44,115 bases of DNA from Butyrivibrio sp. (GCA_015056575.1 SVGA01000028.1:1-44115), one strand, 5' to 3'; shown: positions 7,658 through 16,710, numbered from the stretch's first letter. Numbers and translations are program-made. Notes: generated by a model not told the origin, from the sequence alone.

Positions 7658-8854
7658 TTACTCAACTATCGTAACAACATCATCTAAGATATAATGGAAC
7701 AGCGGGTATGAGGTGTTTTGGTTTTCCCTGTAGCCGCTGCTTAAGTTAATTGTATCTGAAGGATTCTCCGGATCTACCCCCGTATAATTGCCCTTGAACA
7801 CGAAATCTCCGTTTCCCCGGATAAACTTTCCTATGGCCGCATTCATGATCTCCTGGGTTCCGGGAGCTGCCACCTGAAGGTTTAAGTCCACCATCTCGAC
7901 CCATCCGTCTTCAAATCCCGCAGAGACATCTGAACCGTGGATCCTGCCCGTCACCACCGACTCTATCTTCTTGTCATGAAGTACAGCATCCACCGCATCA
8001 AGTACATAGGGCTCCCAACAGATCCTTGAGGTTACCAGGGATGTGCCCGGGGCAACATCTGACATGCTCTGGTTATATCCCACAAAGTATACCGGCATCT
8101 CCTCCCCGGAGGCCTCCTCGCAAGCAATGGCGGGCCCTATGGTATCGGTGTGCTGGGATATGATAACGCATCCGTCTTCAATAAGCTGCTGCGCTGCTCT
8201 CTTTTCCTGGGCATAGCTGCTCCAGGTATGAGTATAGCATACCCGCATGACAGTATCGGGAACCACTGAGCGAACCCCGAGAATAAATGCAGTATAGCCG
8301 GAGATAACCTCCGATGTGGGGAATGCGGCAACAAATCCCACAATAGCCTGATCCCCGGATATTATCCCGTCAGCTTTGAGCTGTCTTATCTTCTGGCCCG
8401 CTACAATTCCACTGACATATCTTCCCTGATAGGCTTCGCCCTTAAAGGTATGATAGTTGTCCGGAACACTCTTTCCTTCCATGTCCATATAGGAAGCCTG
8501 GCAGAACTGAATGTCCGGATATTCCGGAGACAGCTGCATCACCAGTTCGCTGTACCCGTTGAAGAATATTATGTCACAGCCCTCTTCTGCCATATCTCTT
8601 AAGGGCTCTTCGATCTCATCATCCAGCACATTGCTGGCAGTAAGAATGGTTACCTTCTCTGCATATTTCTTTTCCAGAGCATCCTTTGCAAGAGCAAAGT
8701 TATAGGTATAAGGCGTGCTCTCATCATTATCGTAGATGAACCCAACGGTCAGGTTCTCTTTTTCATTGCCTATATTAAGGACTTTGAAGGTCACAATGAA
8801 AGCTGCCAGTATGACAATACACGTAAGTGTCGTTATGATGTATTCCCGCTTCAT
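7658..8854 (-). CDS. BMP/PnrA-family substrate-binding protein, membrane anchored
   Basis: 398-residue extracytoplasmic binding protein of the BMP (Med/PnrA) family, whose characterised members bind nucleosides. A single N-terminal hydrophobic segment (about 6-27) without a lipobox suggests a signal anchor. The mature part begins LTVGFIYDNDESTPYTYN, the typical first strand of the two-lobed fold, and continues IIFFNGYSE and the GRYVSGIVAGQ segment. Its ATG overlaps the stop of the upstream propeller/HD-GYP sensor gene by 4 bp, so the two are translationally coupled. No ABC permease or ATPase gene is nearby. It therefore probably serves as a ligand receptor for the sensor, not for transport; that is inference. 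Confidence 0.85.
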   Translation of the reverse strand: MKREYIITTLTCIVILAAFIVTFKVLNIGNEKENLTVGFIYDNDESTPYTYNFALAKDALEKKYAEKVTILTASNVLDDEIEEPLRDMAEEGCDIIFFNGYSELVMQLSPEYPDIQFCQASYMDMEGKSVPDNYHTFKGEAYQGRYVSGIVAGQKIRQLKADGIISGDQAIVGFVAAFPTSEVISGYTAFILGVRSVVPDTVMRVCYTHTWSSYAQEKRAAQQLIEDGCVIISQHTDTIGPAIACEEASGEEMPVYFVGYNQSMSDVAPGTSLVTSRICWEPYVLDAVDAVLHDKKIESVVTGRIHGSDVSAGFEDGWVEMVDLNLQVAAPGTQEIMNAAIGKFIRGNGDFVFKGNYTGVDPENPSDTINLSSGYRENQNTSYPLFHYILDDVVTIVE

Positions 8855-11800
8855 GCCATCCCTCCCTTCTCATCCGGAGAGTTGTCCTTGGTATCGCTTC
8901 CCGCATCACCCTCAGGTGCGTCCTTACCTTCCTTCTTCATCTGCCTTTCCTGTATCTTCTTGTCCTCTTCCACCCGGCGCTTCAGTTCCGCATCCTGATC
9001 TGCATTGTCTATCTCTGCCCTCTTCTGAGCATAGATAGCATCCGGGTCGATCTCCCCGTTCTCCACAAGGCGAAGGAAGGCATCCAGAGCCGCGGGATCG
9101 AACTGGGTTCCGCGTCCCCTCTTCATTTCATTCATAACATAATCCGTGTCCATGTGATTTCGGTATACACGGTTGGAAGTCATGGCATCAAAGGCATCCG
9201 CTACTCCTATTATCCTGGCAAAAAGAGGTATCTCCTCTCCCTTAAGGCCATCGGGGTAACCCTTGCCGTCATATCTCTCATGATGATATCTGGTGCCGTC
9301 CACAACATGCTCCACCAGAGTAAAGTCTTTCAGGATCTCTGCGCCGCTTAATACGTGGGATTTCATCTTGGCGTATTCTTCATCCGTCAGCCTTCCGACT
9401 TTATTAAGAACACCGTCCGGAATTCCGATCTTGCCTATATCATGCATCTGCGCAGCTTTCCTGAGGTTAGACAAAAATCTGTTTCTCTGCCACCACTTAT
9501 AGCACCCCATTTCCTGAGCTATAAGTACCGAATATTCCGCCACCCTGCTGGAATGCTGATTGGTCCGGACATCCTTGGCATCCACCGCGTTTGCTATAGC
9601 CATAACCGTCTCATTGGCCATATTGATCTTGATCTGCTGCTGATTAAGCTGCCTTTGCACTATCATCCAGGTTACCCAGATAGCAAAGGTTATAAGAAGA
9701 AGCACCATATACATTCTAAAGCCCCTCTTCTCATAGAATTCGCCTTCCTTCACAAGGCCGAATTTACGCTCCTCAAGAACTTTATCCCCGGCACTGTCAA
9801 AAATAGCCAGCCGGAAGGTGTACCTGCCTGCAGGAAGGTTTATATAGATAATATTGTTCAGACTGTTCTGGGGTACGATGGTCCACTGATTGTCGTAACC
9901 CTCAAGAATATAGCCAACGTTAGGCTCCTGGATGGTGTAATTTAAGATCTCCGGGGACAGCTCCACACGGCTTACTCCCTGTCCCACAGTAATATCTCCC
10001 ATACGGGCAACGGGCTGCAGAGCCCCGTCCATACGGATCGATGCCAGCTGCATTCTGTAGGATCTCACATCGCTGTTATATTTTTCCACGTCTATTACAT
10101 AAACTCCCGTATCGCAGGGTAGATACAGCTCTCCTTCACCGTTGTAGCAGTTCCAGGAATTTGCTGTGAGTGAGGTACCAAGGCCTCTTCTTGCATCCAG
10201 AAGCTCCCATGCCATCTCTCCTCCTGCCACCAGCTCATCGCGTTCTACAACGTATATTCCGGCGCTGGACATAACAAACAGTGTATCTTCGTCCTTGACC
10301 CAGATATCATAGTTATTGAAGTACGGGAACTTATCAAGGATCCTGATTCTTCCCTCCGGCTCCATATAGCAAAGGCTGTTACTGGTTACCAGGAACACTC
10401 CCTCGGATTTCGGATCTTTTATGGTTCGAAGGATAACGCCGCTGCTAAGGCCATCCTCCCTGGTGATCATCCTGTCAACCTTCCCATCCTTAAGTACGGC
10501 AATTCCGTCACCATCGGTTCCTGCCAGTATAGTTCCGTCACTGCGCTCTGTAAGGGTCAGTATCATGGAATTTATAAGACCATCCTTGTTGTTGATGGTG
10601 CGCTCTATCTTGTGATTCTTTATATAGCTGATACCGGTATCTCCCGCCGCCAGAATGGTGCCGTCCAAAAGCCCTGTAACAACCCTTGATCTGTTACCGA
10701 AGCTTCCGTTATCGGCGTTATACTCCCACCTTTCGCCGGTAGGGGAATATTCCATAAGGCCACTTCCATAGGTGCAAACCCACAGATGTTCGTGGTTGTC
10801 CACATACAGACACCTGATCCTCTTACCCTCAAGCTCCTGCGTTAATTCGTTTGTCACCTGCTTGTCGCCTTTTTTATCCACTATATCAAGCCCCTTGTCG
10901 GTACCGATATAGTAGTTATCCTGCCATGAAACAATGGCGTTTACCACCTTGCGCTCCATTCCTATAGATCCGTAGACATCTTTAAAGGGAGATTTGGACA
11001 TACGAAGCAGCCCAAGTCTCGAAGATGTGAACCACAGATTTCCCTGGTAATCATAGAGCATATTGTCTATGGAGTTATTAAATTCATTGGTATTGAGATT
11101 GTGATAGCCGCCGGCATCCATGTAGGAAACGCCGGTATCTGTGGAAATAAACAGCGTACCGTTATTTATGTAGCTGAGGTTGTTGATATGTGACACATCC
11201 TCACATCTAAATACGGTAAGTAACTTAAAATTGTCTCCGGAGACATCATAGCTGTAGATATGGTTGGTAGAGGTACCAACCAAAAGAGTCCCGTTTGATG
11301 CAAAGGCGCAGCAATTGAACACCTCTTCTTCATTGGGCATCTCTATCCTGCTGACAATATCACCCTTTTTCAAAAGAAACAGACTTCCGTCGGAGGCGAC
11401 TGCCGCCACATGATCTTTCTCGTCGGCACTGCTGCTCCCAACATAGTTGACCTCGGGGAGGGTATTTACAGCCTTAAGTCCATTGTTCATCACCAGTACC
11501 TGCATGCTTCCGCTGGTACCGACGTAGTAGTATCCGTCAGAAGCCCTTATTATGCTCCTTACGGAATTTGAAGGAAGTCCGCTGAACATATCAAGTACAT
11601 TCACCACTTCTTCTCTGATAACAATAGAAAGACCGTTATCATTGGTGCCTATCCATAGCCGCCCCTCTTCATCCACATAGAGACAGTTTACATTTTTGAC
11701 GGATTCATAGTTATCTATCCATCTGAACTCGCGGCCGTTATAGCGATAAAGCCCCGCATAGGTTCCTATCCAGAGAACACCGTCATTGGTCTGGGCTATA

Positions 11801-12540
11801 TCATTGGCCTCGCCGCAGGGAAGTCCGTTGTTGCTGCTATATACAGTCTGTACATAATCGTTGTAGTCCACAAGCCTGGTATTGGACCTGGCCTCTGCAA
11901 CCTGCGCCGGAGCAAACATAGAAACTCCTAGGGAGAGCAAAAGAGCTATCACCGTTCCCTGGGCTTTTCCCCGCTGAACTGCCTTGTCATTTATACGACC
12001 GTTCTGCTGCCGTCTTATAAGGATCACGATGTATACTGCGGCAATGCACAGCACTTTATCCGCAAATTCAATTGCCATCTGTCCTGCCACAGAACAAATA
12101 AAGGGAGGCCATTGTCTGCCCATCAAATAGGCAATAACACCGTCTCCCCATTTATTCCCCGTATATCCGTTGTAAAAAATAAGATTTATCGGCACTGAAA
12201 CCACAAGCGCCGTAAGAACTGCCAAAGACGCGGCTTTCATGAAGCCGTAGAATTGATCGAACCAGCGTCTCTTTGCGGCATTACCAACTATAATACCCAG
12301 GGCTATGCTGGTCAGTGAATAAACCGCAGAAAGTTGATTGACCGTGACATAAGCAAGATTCCCGGTAAGACCCACTATCGCGCCACAAACAGGCCCCGCC
12401 ACGTAAGCACACAGCGCTGTCCCAAAAGAATCAGCCCACAGCGGCCATTCATAATGGACCGCTATCAGCTTCCCTCCAACATTCATTATCACACACAGGG
12501 CTACGAATAGAACTATCTGCCAGTTTTTCCAAGTTTTCAT
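8851..12540 (-). CDS. Membrane sensor: ECF-S-like TM domain, Reg_prop propeller, Y_Y_Y, HD-GYP
   Basis: 1229-residue sensor. Residues about 8-178 form 5-6 membrane helices that resemble an ECF transporter S component (AYVAGPVCGAIVGLTGN). A further helix (about 196-214) leads to a large extracytoplasmic beta-propeller of Reg_prop repeats (about 235-780; recurring LWIGT/LWFTS/ILAGT strands), then a Y_Y_Y domain, a TM helix (about 935-957) and a cytoplasmic HD-GYP domain: His996 in HSSRVAEY, HD at 1033-1034, HHERYDGKGYP at 1086-1096. The last 60 residues are a charged, Lys/Glu-rich tail. Usually such propeller heads are fused to histidine kinases; here the output is cyclic-dinucleotide hydrolysis. 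The start has GGGAGGA 9 bases upstream. It is cotranscribed with the BMP protein gene. Confidence 0.9.
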   Translation of the reverse strand: MKTWKNWQIVLFVALCVIMNVGGKLIAVHYEWPLWADSFGTALCAYVAGPVCGAIVGLTGNLAYVTVNQLSAVYSLTSIALGIIVGNAAKRRWFDQFYGFMKAASLAVLTALVVSVPINLIFYNGYTGNKWGDGVIAYLMGRQWPPFICSVAGQMAIEFADKVLCIAAVYIVILIRRQQNGRINDKAVQRGKAQGTVIALLLSLGVSMFAPAQVAEARSNTRLVDYNDYVQTVYSSNNGLPCGEANDIAQTNDGVLWIGTYAGLYRYNGREFRWIDNYESVKNVNCLYVDEEGRLWIGTNDNGLSIVIREEVVNVLDMFSGLPSNSVRSIIRASDGYYYVGTSGSMQVLVMNNGLKAVNTLPEVNYVGSSSADEKDHVAAVASDGSLFLLKKGDIVSRIEMPNEEEVFNCCAFASNGTLLVGTSTNHIYSYDVSGDNFKLLTVFRCEDVSHINNLSYINNGTLFISTDTGVSYMDAGGYHNLNTNEFNNSIDNMLYDYQGNLWFTSSRLGLLRMSKSPFKDVYGSIGMERKVVNAIVSWQDNYYIGTDKGLDIVDKKGDKQVTNELTQELEGKRIRCLYVDNHEHLWVCTYGSGLMEYSPTGERWEYNADNGSFGNRSRVVTGLLDGTILAAGDTGISYIKNHKIERTINNKDGLINSMILTLTERSDGTILAGTDGDGIAVLKDGKVDRMITREDGLSSGVILRTIKDPKSEGVFLVTSNSLCYMEPEGRIRILDKFPYFNNYDIWVKDEDTLFVMSSAGIYVVERDELVAGGEMAWELLDARRGLGTSLTANSWNCYNGEGELYLPCDTGVYVIDVEKYNSDVRSYRMQLASIRMDGALQPVARMGDITVGQGVSRVELSPEILNYTIQEPNVGYILEGYDNQWTIVPQNSLNNIIYINLPAGRYTFRLAIFDSAGDKVLEERKFGLVKEGEFYEKRGFRMYMVLLLITFAIWVTWMIVQRQLNQQQIKINMANETVMAIANAVDAKDVRTNQHSSRVAEYSVLIAQEMGCYKWWQRNRFLSNLRKAAQMHDIGKIGIPDGVLNKVGRLTDEEYAKMKSHVLSGAEILKDFTLVEHVVDGTRYHHERYDGKGYPDGLKGEEIPLFARIIGVADAFDAMTSNRVYRNHMDTDYVMNEMKRGRGTQFDPAALDAFLRLVENGEIDPDAIYAQKRAEIDNADQDAELKRRVEEDKKIQERQMKKEGKDAPEGDAGSDTKDNSPDEKGGMA

Positions 12541-12564
12541 AGGCTTCGGTCCTCCCGCCGGTAC

Positions 12565-12593
12565 ATACTATTATAACACAGTAAGTGCGTCAA
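12565..12593 (-). promoter_or_regulatory. Candidate promoter for the sensor/BMP operon
   Basis: On the minus strand TTGACG, a 17-base spacer and TAGTAT; a TATAAT also overlaps the spacer end. It lies 25-53 bp upstream of the sensor start codon. Confidence 0.5.
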
Positions 12594-12726
12594 CAACACG
12601 CTAAATTAATACACATCTTATCGTTATATCATAAAGTCCATGATTTTTAATTCTTTGCTGTAATTTTATGATTGACTTCTTTAAACACATTGTCTGATAG
12701 AATTGGCCGCAAGATCAAGTTACCTA

Positions 12727-12755
12727 TTGCTAACGGCAGGATATTGCGTTATAAT
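12727..12755 (+). promoter_or_regulatory. Promoter for the Fur-like gene
   Basis: TTGCTA, exactly 17 bases, TATAAT. The expected transcript start is near 12762, leaving a leader of about 95 bases before the ATG at 12857. The remaining 12594-12726 stretch is AT-rich and shows nothing else recognisable. Confidence 0.7.
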
Positions 12756-12775
12756 CTCGTTAGCACCAGCTAACC
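12729..12775. promoter_or_regulatory. GCTAACG operator-like repeats around the Fur-like promoter
   Basis: GCTAACG (12729-12735) overlaps the -35 box, its exact inverse CGTTAGC (12758-12764) overlaps the expected transcription start, and GCTAACC follows at 12769-12775. The placement suits a repressor, possibly the Fur-like protein itself. Confidence 0.45.
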
Positions 12776-12856
12776 GCACGGATTAGGATCGCTGTGGATT
12801 CATAAAAGTCAGAAAAAAATAATTAGATTCACGGGATATAGGAAGGAAAGGTCAGC

Positions 12857-13093
12857 ATGAGTAACGAATTTGTAATTTCCCTCTTGAAAGACAAGGGATT
12901 CAGAATAACCAAACAGAGAAAACTGATAGTGGATATCATTCTTGACAGTAACGGCGCCTCTTGTAAGGAAATCTACGGCAAGGTTGCCGCCAGAGATAAA
13001 ACCATAGGCACCGCCACGGTCTACAGAATGATAAGACTTCTTGAGGATGTGGGCATATTAAAGCACATAGACATGATCTCCCTAAGAACCTGA
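12857..13093 (+). CDS. Fur-family DNA-binding domain without metal-binding half
   Basis: 78-residue protein that matches the N-terminal winged-helix domain of Fur/PerR/Zur regulators: LKDKGFRITKQRKLIVDIIL, then KEIYGKVAARDKTIGTATVYRMIRLLEDVGIL, with the TATVYR recognition helix. Family members are normally 130-150 residues. The protein stops right after the wing, so the C-terminal dimerisation and metal-binding domain (His/Cys ligands) is absent. No convincing continuation is seen in the other frames after the stop. The gene has a good ribosome binding site (GGAAGGAAAGG) and a near-consensus promoter, so it looks expressed. It is either a genuine short metal-independent DNA-binding protein or a truncation. 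Confidence 0.75.
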   Translation: MSNEFVISLLKDKGFRITKQRKLIVDIILDSNGASCKEIYGKVAARDKTIGTATVYRMIRLLEDVGILKHIDMISLRT

Positions 13094-13131
13094 GAGCATC
13101 GGGAAATCAGTTCGCCTTTATCAACGAATCT

Positions 13132-13692
13132 CTAAATTGCATCAAACTCTTTCATAACTTCGGCAATCTTCTGAAGATATTCATCTTCTTCTGCTTTAAC
13201 TCTTTTTTTGTTTGTCTGGATAATTTCCTTCGAAAGGGCCTCAGACTTAATAAACTTAAGATGATCAGCCGCCTTCTGCGTCTTAAGTACTATCTGCCTG
13301 TACTTTGGTCCGACGCTCAAAAGCTTAAGCGCCTCTTCATCCGACAAAAATCCACTGGTCATGATGCCCATGGTGTTGTAGATCGTATCATTGGCAATGG
13401 GCCCCATCACCAGGTCTTTTTCCTTGTGAATATCCGGCATGGACCTTCTGTTGGAAAAGACATATCGGAACCAGTCGGCATCCCTGTCAAATTCAAGGAT
13501 ATCAAGCCCCACCTCATCAAGCTCATAGACATTGATAAAAATATCAGTTCCGGGCTTCTCCCTGGTCCAGCCGCCGGCAAATTCGTAATCTGCCGTCACA
13601 TAAAAACCCTGACCGAAATCAGCGTTTACCCTGCCTCTGTGAATATCAGGCTTTGGTATCTCAAAATATCCTGCGTGATAGACCTTGATCAT
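13132..13692 (-). CDS. DUF3990 protein (putative ADP-ribosyltransferase-fold)
   Basis: 186-residue cytoplasmic protein. The N-terminus YHAGYFEIPKPDIHRGR followed by DFGQGFYVT is the hallmark of DUF3990. From memory, this family is placed with ADP-ribosyltransferase-like folds, where the first His and the G-x-GFY segment line the NAD site. Members often occur next to small DUF3791-type partners in toxin-antitoxin-like pairs; no such partner is seen here. The start chosen is ATG at 13692 behind AGGTGA; a GTG 9 bp upstream overlaps the ribosome binding site itself. A perfect 12-bp palindrome lies 32 bp upstream. It converges on the Fur-like gene, with 38 bp between the stops. Confidence 0.82.
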   Translation of the reverse strand: MIKVYHAGYFEIPKPDIHRGRVNADFGQGFYVTADYEFAGGWTREKPGTDIFINVYELDEVGLDILEFDRDADWFRYVFSNRRSMPDIHKEKDLVMGPIANDTIYNTMGIMTSGFLSDEEALKLLSVGPKYRQIVLKTQKAADHLKFIKSEALSKEIIQTNKKRVKAEEDEYLQKIAEVMKEFDAI

Positions 13693-13723
13693 ATGGATCA
13701 CCTGTAGTTTCCCTGCAATTTAC

Positions 13724-13735
13724 TGTTCCGGAACA
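13724..13735. promoter_or_regulatory. 12-bp palindrome upstream of the DUF3990 gene
   Basis: TGTTCCGGAACA is a perfect palindrome 32 bp upstream of the start codon, in the 78-bp gap after putP. It could be an operator; no other evidence. Confidence 0.3.
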
Positions 13736-13770
13736 TTTGCAACACTTACTCTTTCACTTGCATGCCATAC

Positions 13771-15327
13771 TCAGCGGCTCTGCCTGGACACATGCTCAAA
13801 TTTTGTGACCATTTCCTCGTCAGGTTCCGGTGTGAGGAGACTGACTATGACGATCATTATTACAGCAACCAAAAACGCAGGCGCGAGCTCATATAAATTC
13901 CAGACTCCCCCCAGAGGTCTTACCAGATATTTCCAGATAAATACCATGGCACCTCCCGAAACCATACCTGCGATGGCTCCGTACTTGTTGGCCCTCTTCC
14001 AGTACAGCGACATGATCATTGCAGGTCCGAATACCGCACCGAATCCTGCCCATGCAAAAGACACAATGCCGAATACCGAACTGTTTGGATTCCAGGCAAT
14101 TATAACTCCGAATACCGCAACTACTATGAGAGTTGCCCTAGCTGTGAGCATGGCCATTCTCTCTGAAAGCTTAACACCAAATGTCTCCTGAACAATATTT
14201 TCGGATACAGCCGAAGATGCAGCGATAAGCTGTGAATCGGCAGTAGACATAGTGGAGGCCAGGATACCTGCAATGACAACGCCTGCAAGAAGTGCAAACA
14301 GGAAGTTGTGCTGACTTATCTGATTGGCAAGAACAACGATAAGAGTCTCAGCCTTCGATGCGCTGCCGGGATTATCAGCCTCGATCAGGCTCTCCAGAAC
14401 ACCACTCTGAGTCAAGGCTCTTCCAACTGTTCCAAGAATAACCGCTACGCCCAATGAGAATACTACCCATACAGAGGCAATCCTTCTTGAAAGGTTCAGC
14501 TCGGAAGTCTTTCTGATGGCCATAAATCTAAGAAGGATATGGGGCATTCCAAAGTATCCAAGGCCCCAGCAGAAGGTTGTGATCTTGCTGAAAAGTCCAT
14601 AGGAATCGGCGTTTCCGGTGGCATTGTTGTAGGTTGCACTTAGATCAAGATAGCCCGGAAGCTCTCTTAAATTTTCAGCCACAGCGGAAGGCCCTCCTGC
14701 CGAGATGATTCCGTAAGTAACTACAAAGCCCAAAGCAATTGTCATTACGATCGCCTGGATAAAGTCAGTCTTTGATGCGGCAAGAAAGCCGCCTGTGGTG
14801 GTATAGCCCACGATTATAACAGCTGCAACGATCATGGCAAGCTGATAATTTACTCCAAACAGTGATGAAAAGAGCTTGCCACAGGCCGAGAAGCCTGAAG
14901 CGGTATAAGGAACAAAGAAAATAAGAATAAAAACAGCGCCGATGCACAGGATTACATTGCTCTTATCGTTGAAGCGCTTTTTGAAATAATCGGGAATAGT
15001 GATGGCGTCCAGTGACTCTGTGTAGTTGCGAAGACGTCCCGCTGTAAGGAGCCAGTTGAGATAGGTTCCCACAATAAGTCCCGCTGCAGTCCACCCTGCA
15101 TCCGCAACACCGGAAAAATAAGCCAGCCCGGGAACTCCCATAAGAAGATATGAACTCATGTCGGAGGCCTCAGCACTCATGGCTGTAACAAACGGTCCCA
15201 GTTTTCTTCCCCCCAGGTAGAAGTCCTTAACGTCATTGGTGTCCTTGGAGCTGACAAAGCCTACCAGCAGCATTCCGCTCAGATACACCAGGATAGAGAT
15301 GATAATACCGATCTGTGATGTTGTCAT
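13771..15327 (-). CDS. putP: Sodium/proline symporter (SSS family)
   Basis: 518-residue integral membrane protein with about 13 hydrophobic segments, the expected length and layout for PutP. Diagnostic stretches include VKDFYLGGRKLGPFVTAMSA near TM2, SAEASDMSSYLLMGVPGLAY, and the core helix region ILASTMSTADSQLIAASSAV, which holds the conserved Ser/Thr sodium-site residues. It imports L-proline or a related amino acid with Na+. The ATG at 15327 follows AAGGAGAGGGG; an upstream in-frame ATG lacks a good site. It lies 104 bp behind the metallophosphoesterase gene on the same strand, so it is either the last member of that transcript or separately expressed. Confidence 0.92.
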   Translation of the reverse strand: MTTSQIGIIISILVYLSGMLLVGFVSSKDTNDVKDFYLGGRKLGPFVTAMSAEASDMSSYLLMGVPGLAYFSGVADAGWTAAGLIVGTYLNWLLTAGRLRNYTESLDAITIPDYFKKRFNDKSNVILCIGAVFILIFFVPYTASGFSACGKLFSSLFGVNYQLAMIVAAVIIVGYTTTGGFLAASKTDFIQAIVMTIALGFVVTYGIISAGGPSAVAENLRELPGYLDLSATYNNATGNADSYGLFSKITTFCWGLGYFGMPHILLRFMAIRKTSELNLSRRIASVWVVFSLGVAVILGTVGRALTQSGVLESLIEADNPGSASKAETLIVVLANQISQHNFLFALLAGVVIAGILASTMSTADSQLIAASSAVSENIVQETFGVKLSERMAMLTARATLIVVAVFGVIIAWNPNSSVFGIVSFAWAGFGAVFGPAMIMSLYWKRANKYGAIAGMVSGGAMVFIWKYLVRPLGGVWNLYELAPAFLVAVIMIVIVSLLTPEPDEEMVTKFEHVSRQSR

Positions 15328-15431
15328 GTTCCCCTCTCCTTCTTTCATACAAGTTTTACACGTTGCAATTTTACCACATTAAAGGGTTGAAGAAAACAAA
15401 AATTTCTTATCATTCCTTATTCATCTGATCG

Positions 15432-16703
15432 TCACTCTTTGCCAAGGTTCACCTCAAAGGCTGTAAAATCCCTTGGGCCCTCTTCCTTAACCAGCTCGAA
15501 ATAGTATGGCACAAAGCTGTCGGACTTCTTCCACTTCTTTATGACCTCTTCATTCCAGGGGATCTTGTCGCTCCTTCCCGCAATATAGGCCACATTGAAA
15601 TCGGCAAAAAACTCCGCCATATCTTCGCTGTCACCTTCCTTCAGGTTCTCTTTTCCCTGTCTGTAGGCGTTGTTCCACAAAAAGTCGTGAGCCTTTGCGG
15701 AAAAATCAGGTATTGAGGGCACTTCAAAGGGAACTGCAGTGTAGCTGATCTTTTTGCCTTCAACGTCAATCCTGCCGTAGTAGTTGGGAGAAGTCATCAA
15801 AGAGCCTGTTGCAATGTCCGGGACACCGCCGTCACTCACCGCAATGTGCTGGATGTGCATGTGGCCCGACAGGTTCATCACGACCCCGTATTTCTCATAG
15901 AGCTCAAGAAGCCTGTCACTGTTGATAAAACTCATTCCCTGGCTTGTAAGCTCTGAATGGATAAGAAGAGTCTGGTGAGTAACGCTTATGACATAGGCCT
16001 TATCCTCCCGGGCTTTCTTCAGCTGATCCTCAACAAAGGCAAGAGTCCCTTCCGTAAGAAGTCCCGACATTCCCGCCATGGTGTTCACGTCAACGCAGAG
16101 GACACGCAGATTGGGCGCCACCTCGTAGATGTAGGAAAGTGAAGTCTCATCGAAGTCAAAAGAGTCTTCTCTTCCAAATTCACTGTACAGCTGAAGGTAC
16201 TCATTGGCATCTATACTGCTGACCAGTTCATAGGAATCCTCAAGGAATCTGGCAGCTCTTTTTACCGTAAAATCATGGTTTCCCGGAATGGCAAGGACCG
16301 GGATTCCGGCATCCTCCACTCTCTTAAGCATCGATGAATATTCCCGGTGGCTCTCCCTTGCACCGTTGAAGGTCAGATCCCCCGCAACGATAAGGGCTGC
16401 AGGTCTGTCCTCTATGACTTTCTCAATGAAGGCCTCATTTATCTCTTTTCCGTAGGGCATGAACTTCCCGTCGCCTTTAAGGACCATATCGTCAAAATAA
16501 GCACTTCCCTCGTGAAGTGAAGGTGCGATGTAATGGGTGTCGGTGGCAAAGTATATGGTCAGAGGTTCCATTCCATCGTACTGCGTATAAAAGCTTGTTC
16601 TGTCCTTCATAGACTCTTTTCCCCCATTAGAAAAAGGCGCTATAAAAAGCGCCATCATGACTATCAATATTCCTACGGATATCAGTCTCCTTGTTTTACT
16701 CAT
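15432..16703 (-). CDS. Secreted calcineurin-like metallophosphoesterase in the FLEET operon
   Basis: 423-residue protein with an N-terminal hydrophobic signal anchor (about 8-26) and an extracytoplasmic metallophosphoesterase domain. All metal-ligand motifs are present: ATDTHYIAP (DxH), VAGDLTFNG (GD), IPGNHDF (GNHD), SVTHQTLL (H) and LSGHMHIQH (GHxH). The substrate is not evident; family members act on phosphodiesters, phosphomonoesters or nucleotides. Only 7 bp separate its start from the eetB stop, so it is cotranslated with the electron-transfer genes. Since ApbE uses extracellular FAD and releases AMP, a secreted nucleotide or FAD phosphohydrolase would make sense here, but that is inference. 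Confidence 0.88.
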   Translation of the reverse strand: MSKTRRLISVGILIVMMALFIAPFSNGGKESMKDRTSFYTQYDGMEPLTIYFATDTHYIAPSLHEGSAYFDDMVLKGDGKFMPYGKEINEAFIEKVIEDRPAALIVAGDLTFNGARESHREYSSMLKRVEDAGIPVLAIPGNHDFTVKRAARFLEDSYELVSSIDANEYLQLYSEFGREDSFDFDETSLSYIYEVAPNLRVLCVDVNTMAGMSGLLTEGTLAFVEDQLKKAREDKAYVISVTHQTLLIHSELTSQGMSFINSDRLLELYEKYGVVMNLSGHMHIQHIAVSDGGVPDIATGSLMTSPNYYGRIDVEGKKISYTAVPFEVPSIPDFSAKAHDFLWNNAYRQGKENLKEGDSEDMAEFFADFNVAYIAGRSDKIPWNEEVIKKWKKSDSFVPYYFELVKEEGPRDFTAFEVNLGKE

Positions 16704-16710
16704 GCTTTCC

